From: Cyclina sinensis
Lineage: Eukaryota > Mollusca > Bivalvia > Venerida > Veneridae
Assembly: GCA_012932295.1 (NCBI GenBank)
Contig: JAAONU010000019.1
Location: forward strand, 30,853,913-30,917,912
Direction of reading: 5' to 3'
Length of the DNA: 64,000 nucleotides
Positions 60,901-64,000 of the stretch are shown here, piece after piece; position 1 is the first letter of the stretch; every line of letters starts with the position of its first letter. The translations under genes were made by a program, and so were the position numbers. The notes under the pieces are model-generated. The model made no database searches, was not told where the DNA came from, and saw nothing but the letters and a program-made list of their open reading frames with translations.

Positions 60901-61150
60901 GCTGCCACTTGCCAGTTTACAATTCAGTTAATATCAATAATTCATGGTATTCGTCGAATTGGCATCTGGCTGCCAGTTGCAATTTGCCAGTTCGCGATCT
61001 TTAACGATTGGCATCTGACTACCAGTTGCCAATTCAATTAATATCACTTATTTATGATACTCGTCGATCTGGCACTTGGCCAGTTGCCAATTCACTCAAT
61101 GTTCAGTTTTCATGATACTTTTCGAATGGGAATCTGGCTGCCAGTTGCCA
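57960..61150 (+). repeat. 118-bp palindromic satellite, plus-oriented block
   Basis: About 27 copies of a unit with 'tttgtcgaattggcatctgg', 'ctgccagttgccagttgcc', 'aattcgcgatctttaatga' and 'cagttaatatcaataattc'. The spacing is 118 bp in the best-kept part (59774, 59892, 60010). Each unit contains two imperfect palindromes with AATTGGCA at one end and TGCCAATT at the other. Neighbouring copies share variants, a sign of local duplication. Confidence 0.93.
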
Positions 61151-61154
61151 GTTG

Positions 61155-61545
61155 GCTTCGAGAGCAAGGTTATTCAGGGGTCAAGGTAATAGAAGTAGTG
61201 GGAAGGTCTTGTCCTAAAGGGCGTGTCGTCCAAGTATGAAGGAAATCCATTCACTAATAAGGAAGTTATGGCCACATCAAATTTCTCGGACGGAATGACG
61301 GAGAGACGGGCACTCCCACATAATTATGGAACCTTAAGGGATATGTCCTTTGTTCTCAAACAAAAGAATGACAACTTAAAAGACAAAAGAATTAAGTGGT
61401 CACGGAATTAAAACAACAAATTTCTTTTGAATTAGGCCACACACCCTATCCCCCTATATATCAGATTTTTGAGTGGACTGATAGAATGACGGACTGAAAG
61501 ACGGACAGTAAAAAAAACAGTATGCCAACCTTCACGGGTTGCAAA
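61155..61545 (+). repeat. Dispersed repeat, third copy of the 42045 family, truncated
   Basis: It contains 'ttattcaggggtcaaggta', 'gggaaggtcttgtcc', 'gtccaagtatgaaggaaatc' and 'aaggaagttatggcc', then a diverged 3' part with 'gacggactgaaagacgga'. It abuts the satellite directly. Confidence 0.7.
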
Positions 61546-62754
61546 AGCAACATTTACATCGAAATGCTATTTCATTATTTTTTCCACTTAATGACCGTTG
61601 CCATTATCATATTTACTGACCTAACTCCATTCGTCATTATCTTTTTTTATCTATTAACGGCGGTTGTCATTACCAAAGTCCTCAGTATATGTCCACTTCA
61701 TCACTAAATTTCCTTGCAGTGAATGCGAATTGGAAACTGTAGTTTGGAATGATTAGAGAGGAATGATCAAACATTATATTGGAATACTGCAAGCATAAGA
61801 AAAATAAGAAAAATACTTTTGGCCGATTCAATAAATGACTCCTTAGCTAGAAAATTTGCACACTTTTTGAGCGATTTCACACCGAGTAAAAAAGATCATG
61901 ATTTCGACAGAAAGGTTGTTTTAAAATATGGTATCACCTAAAAAAATGTTCATGCCAAGAGCTTGTGTACAAATACAAAAATCAGGCAAATACACATCTG
62001 CGCCAAAATATCGACATGTACACATCCTGCAGTCGTTCGTGGATCAACGGCCGTTCGGGAAACCGGATGAACGGTGTGCTTCTTGTGTAAATTCAATGTC
62101 TGTTAGTTTTTTGTTTTTTTTCGTCCTTTTCGCCATCTGGAAAGCTGTTTTCTGTTCGCCACAGCTTTTTCTGTCTAAGCCATTGCAAGTTTTTTTTCTT
62201 TTGAGTGTACTTGTGTTCCACCGTTGACATATGTTACAACTTTATGGTTAAGTCACGACAAAATCAACAGGTATTCCACAATTTCGGTTTACCATAAAGA
62301 CAATTCAGGCTTGTGCAAGACAATTTGGGAAAATGATGATACAGTAAAACACGGCTACTAAACGCTCATCTCAACTGCTATTGGTGCTACCAGGGCCTAA
62401 ATTGAAACCCTGGTACTACGGTTCAAATGAGGTGCTAGTATTCCGGAGCTAAGGTGCGTCAACAACAAACAACGATCAGAAGATAGGTGATGTTTTTTTC
62501 TTTCATGATAATTAGGATAAAGTGTAGTGTTGCCACACATGAAGTTAATCCTTAAGGTGTACTATTTATTTTTTTGTTATATTTTTGGCAACTGTAGACT
62601 AACTTCTGATAATTTTGAAAGAAAAACATCACCTACATTCAAATAGTTGTTTTTTTCTTGGCCCACCTTTAACCCCTGGTCGGATATGAACGATAGGCAT
62701 TACCGACATAACTTCTATACGAGATATCTTTTTCTTCTGGCCATCAGTTTATTT
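61546..62754. other. Intergenic sequence, nothing recognised
   Basis: AT-rich, with short open frames only. A segment at about 62470-62660 has 'gataggtgatgtttttttc' facing 'gaaaaacatcacctacatt', an inverted pair about 130 bp apart. Confidence 0.4.
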
Positions 62755-63050
62755 TATTATATCCCCTCTAGCTAGTGGTATTAGGAGCTAGGTTGGGGTG
62801 TGGGTATACTGGAATCATTTGGTCCGTCAGTCGCTCGGGTGGGCGGTCGATATGTTTGTCCCGAAAATTGTCCGGGCTATAACCACTATGGATTGCAGGA
62901 TTTTCAGCTAACTTGAGACGGTGTGCCACACGCAAGAACCATACTGATATCCACGTCGAGATGACGTAATAAAACGGTCTTCTCGTGGCGTGGTTTTACG
63001 AGGTTTCCCTGATCTGGGGATTGGCGTGCGGGGGTATTAGCGACGTTCCC
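62755..63050 (+). repeat. Short copy of the 'gggggtat' dispersed family
   Basis: It starts 'attatatcccctctagc', has 'gggtgggcggtcgatatgt' and ends 'gcgtgcgggggtattagcg', matching the termini of the copies at 318-1048 and 37668-39124, with most of the interior missing. Confidence 0.55.
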
Positions 63051-63906
63051 TGTTTGCTGAAGTCTGTTCCACAGGCGATTAAATTGTTGATTCATGTCGA
63101 TTGAAAGGGTCCACTCTTAATCGTTTTGTGTCTACAGATTTACAAAACGGGAACGTTTTATTTATCAGTATAAAGGAGAGAATTGCGTAAACCTTATAAA
63201 AGGGAAGTTTGAAATAATTCTATGTAAAATTCACTCTTTTATTCAAATTTTCGGACACATGTCCTTTTTCAATAATAAAACTATAATTATATAGAAACTA
63301 GGTTACATCCATTTTCAACGTTGAGTAAATGAAAATGGCAAAATGGATGTTGCATACTATTATTAATTTCAGCTGATATATTTATAAAGGTACCTTTTTG
63401 ATCCGGAATCTTTCCGGTATGAAAACAGACGGCATTTAGCTGATCAGATTAGATTTCTCAATACCGATTCTCACAGCGTGTTAATTGAATCAAAACTGTC
63501 TCGGGGAAAAGATTAAAAAACTTTATATTCGCGGTTTCTTTAACCTTATCAGAACACATTTGAACGTTCATCGTGACCATATTTTCTTTACAGTAGACGT
63601 TCAATTACTCTATTAAATTTTCAACCAGTTTTAACTAGTCGTCCTTTTATCGCAGTTGTCTTGTTTACAAGAATGGAATTCGACCTACCTTAAATTCAAG
63701 GTTCAGCGTCTGAAGCAAAGGTTTAGGTTTTCTCTTGAACAGAATTTGTTTAAAAGTTATCACTAAGAGCACAGTATTTCAGAAAAACCTACATCTGTGT
63801 AAAATTTGGTATATCCTCAAAAGTTCTCAACTGAAGTTTATGGTTCTAAATCTGATTTGTTAACTTTGAAATAGTAAAATTGGATAGAAAATGAAAGAAA
63901 GCTAAA
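63051..63906 (+). promoter_or_regulatory. Upstream region of the gene starting at 63907
   Basis: It contains a perfect ETS-type palindrome, CCGGAA-tct-TTCCGG, at 63403-63417, and a hairpin with ACATCCATTTT (63305-63315) facing AAAATGGATGT (63340-63350). These are promoter-like marks, but the transcription start is unknown. Confidence 0.35.
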
Positions 63907-64000
63907 ATGGCATCAGAAGTTGTTAGTCTTCTCATATCCAGAACATTGGACAATAGATATCTGTTAATAAATGCTAGTGGTAAAGGACTGTGGTTGCCAA
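63907..64000 (+). CDS. 5' end of a gene, possibly a Nudix hydrolase; cut by window edge
   Basis: ATG in the context AAAATGG opens a frame that runs to the end of the window. The first 31 residues include MASEVVSLLISR, RYLLINASGKGLWLP. The pattern of a hydrophobic strand, then RYLLI, a short turn, then G-L-W-x-P resembles the start of Nudix domains, where the catalytic Nudix box would follow about 15 residues later, outside the window. The family call is therefore weak; that the stretch is coding is more likely. No stop codon or splice site is seen before the edge. Confidence 0.5.
   Translation, partial: MASEVVSLLISRTLDNRYLLINASGKGLWLP

Noticed and set aside
56814..60908. Many frames with ELASGCQLPVANS-like repeats
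   Set aside because: They are translations of the 118-bp satellite; all are short and repeat the unit.

Overview
This is a eukaryotic nuclear window, AT-rich, with small exons separated by long repeat-filled introns. I think it is a mollusc, most likely a bivalve. That rests on the type of dispersed repeats (modules rich in TCAAGGTCA, GTCC-rich leaders, 'ggccctcttgttt' tails) and on the divergence of the EMG1 protein; the species cannot be named from sequence alone.

Layout. Positions 1-1440 hold nested dispersed repeats, followed by a 2.5-kb array of a 28-bp unit (1785-4262). A plus-strand gene of four recognised coding exons (5893-14791) encodes a divergent starch/glycogen-binding CBM20 domain, about fifteen 18-residue repeats and a C-terminal membrane anchor. 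Its 6.4-kb first intron carries a 727-bp CpG-dense foldback transposon, a 2.5-kb repeat and two SINE copies. Next, on the minus strand and convergent with it, is EMG1/NEP1 (19394 down to 15289, six exons, 225 aa), a pseudouridine methyltransferase of small-subunit ribosome assembly. A 405-bp promoter region with two inverted CCAAT boxes separates it, head to head, from a large plus-strand gene (19800-52365). I assembled that gene as 31 exons whose phases all agree (3858 nt, 1285 aa plus stop), but I do not recognise the protein. Its introns hold several minisatellites, two SINE copies and a GC-AG intron.

From 53.1 to 63 kb I see no convincing gene: dispersed repeats, a C-rich tract, then about 4.4 kb of a satellite of roughly 118 bp whose units are imperfect palindromes and whose orientation flips near 57.96 kb. 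The last 94 bases start another gene, possibly a Nudix hydrolase, cut by the window edge.

The genes do not form one pathway. EMG1 and its head-to-head neighbour may share a promoter. The CBM20 gene resembles the glycogen-tethering protein STBD1 with its domain order reversed. I regard it, the unrecognised 1285-residue protein and the foldback element as the most interesting content.
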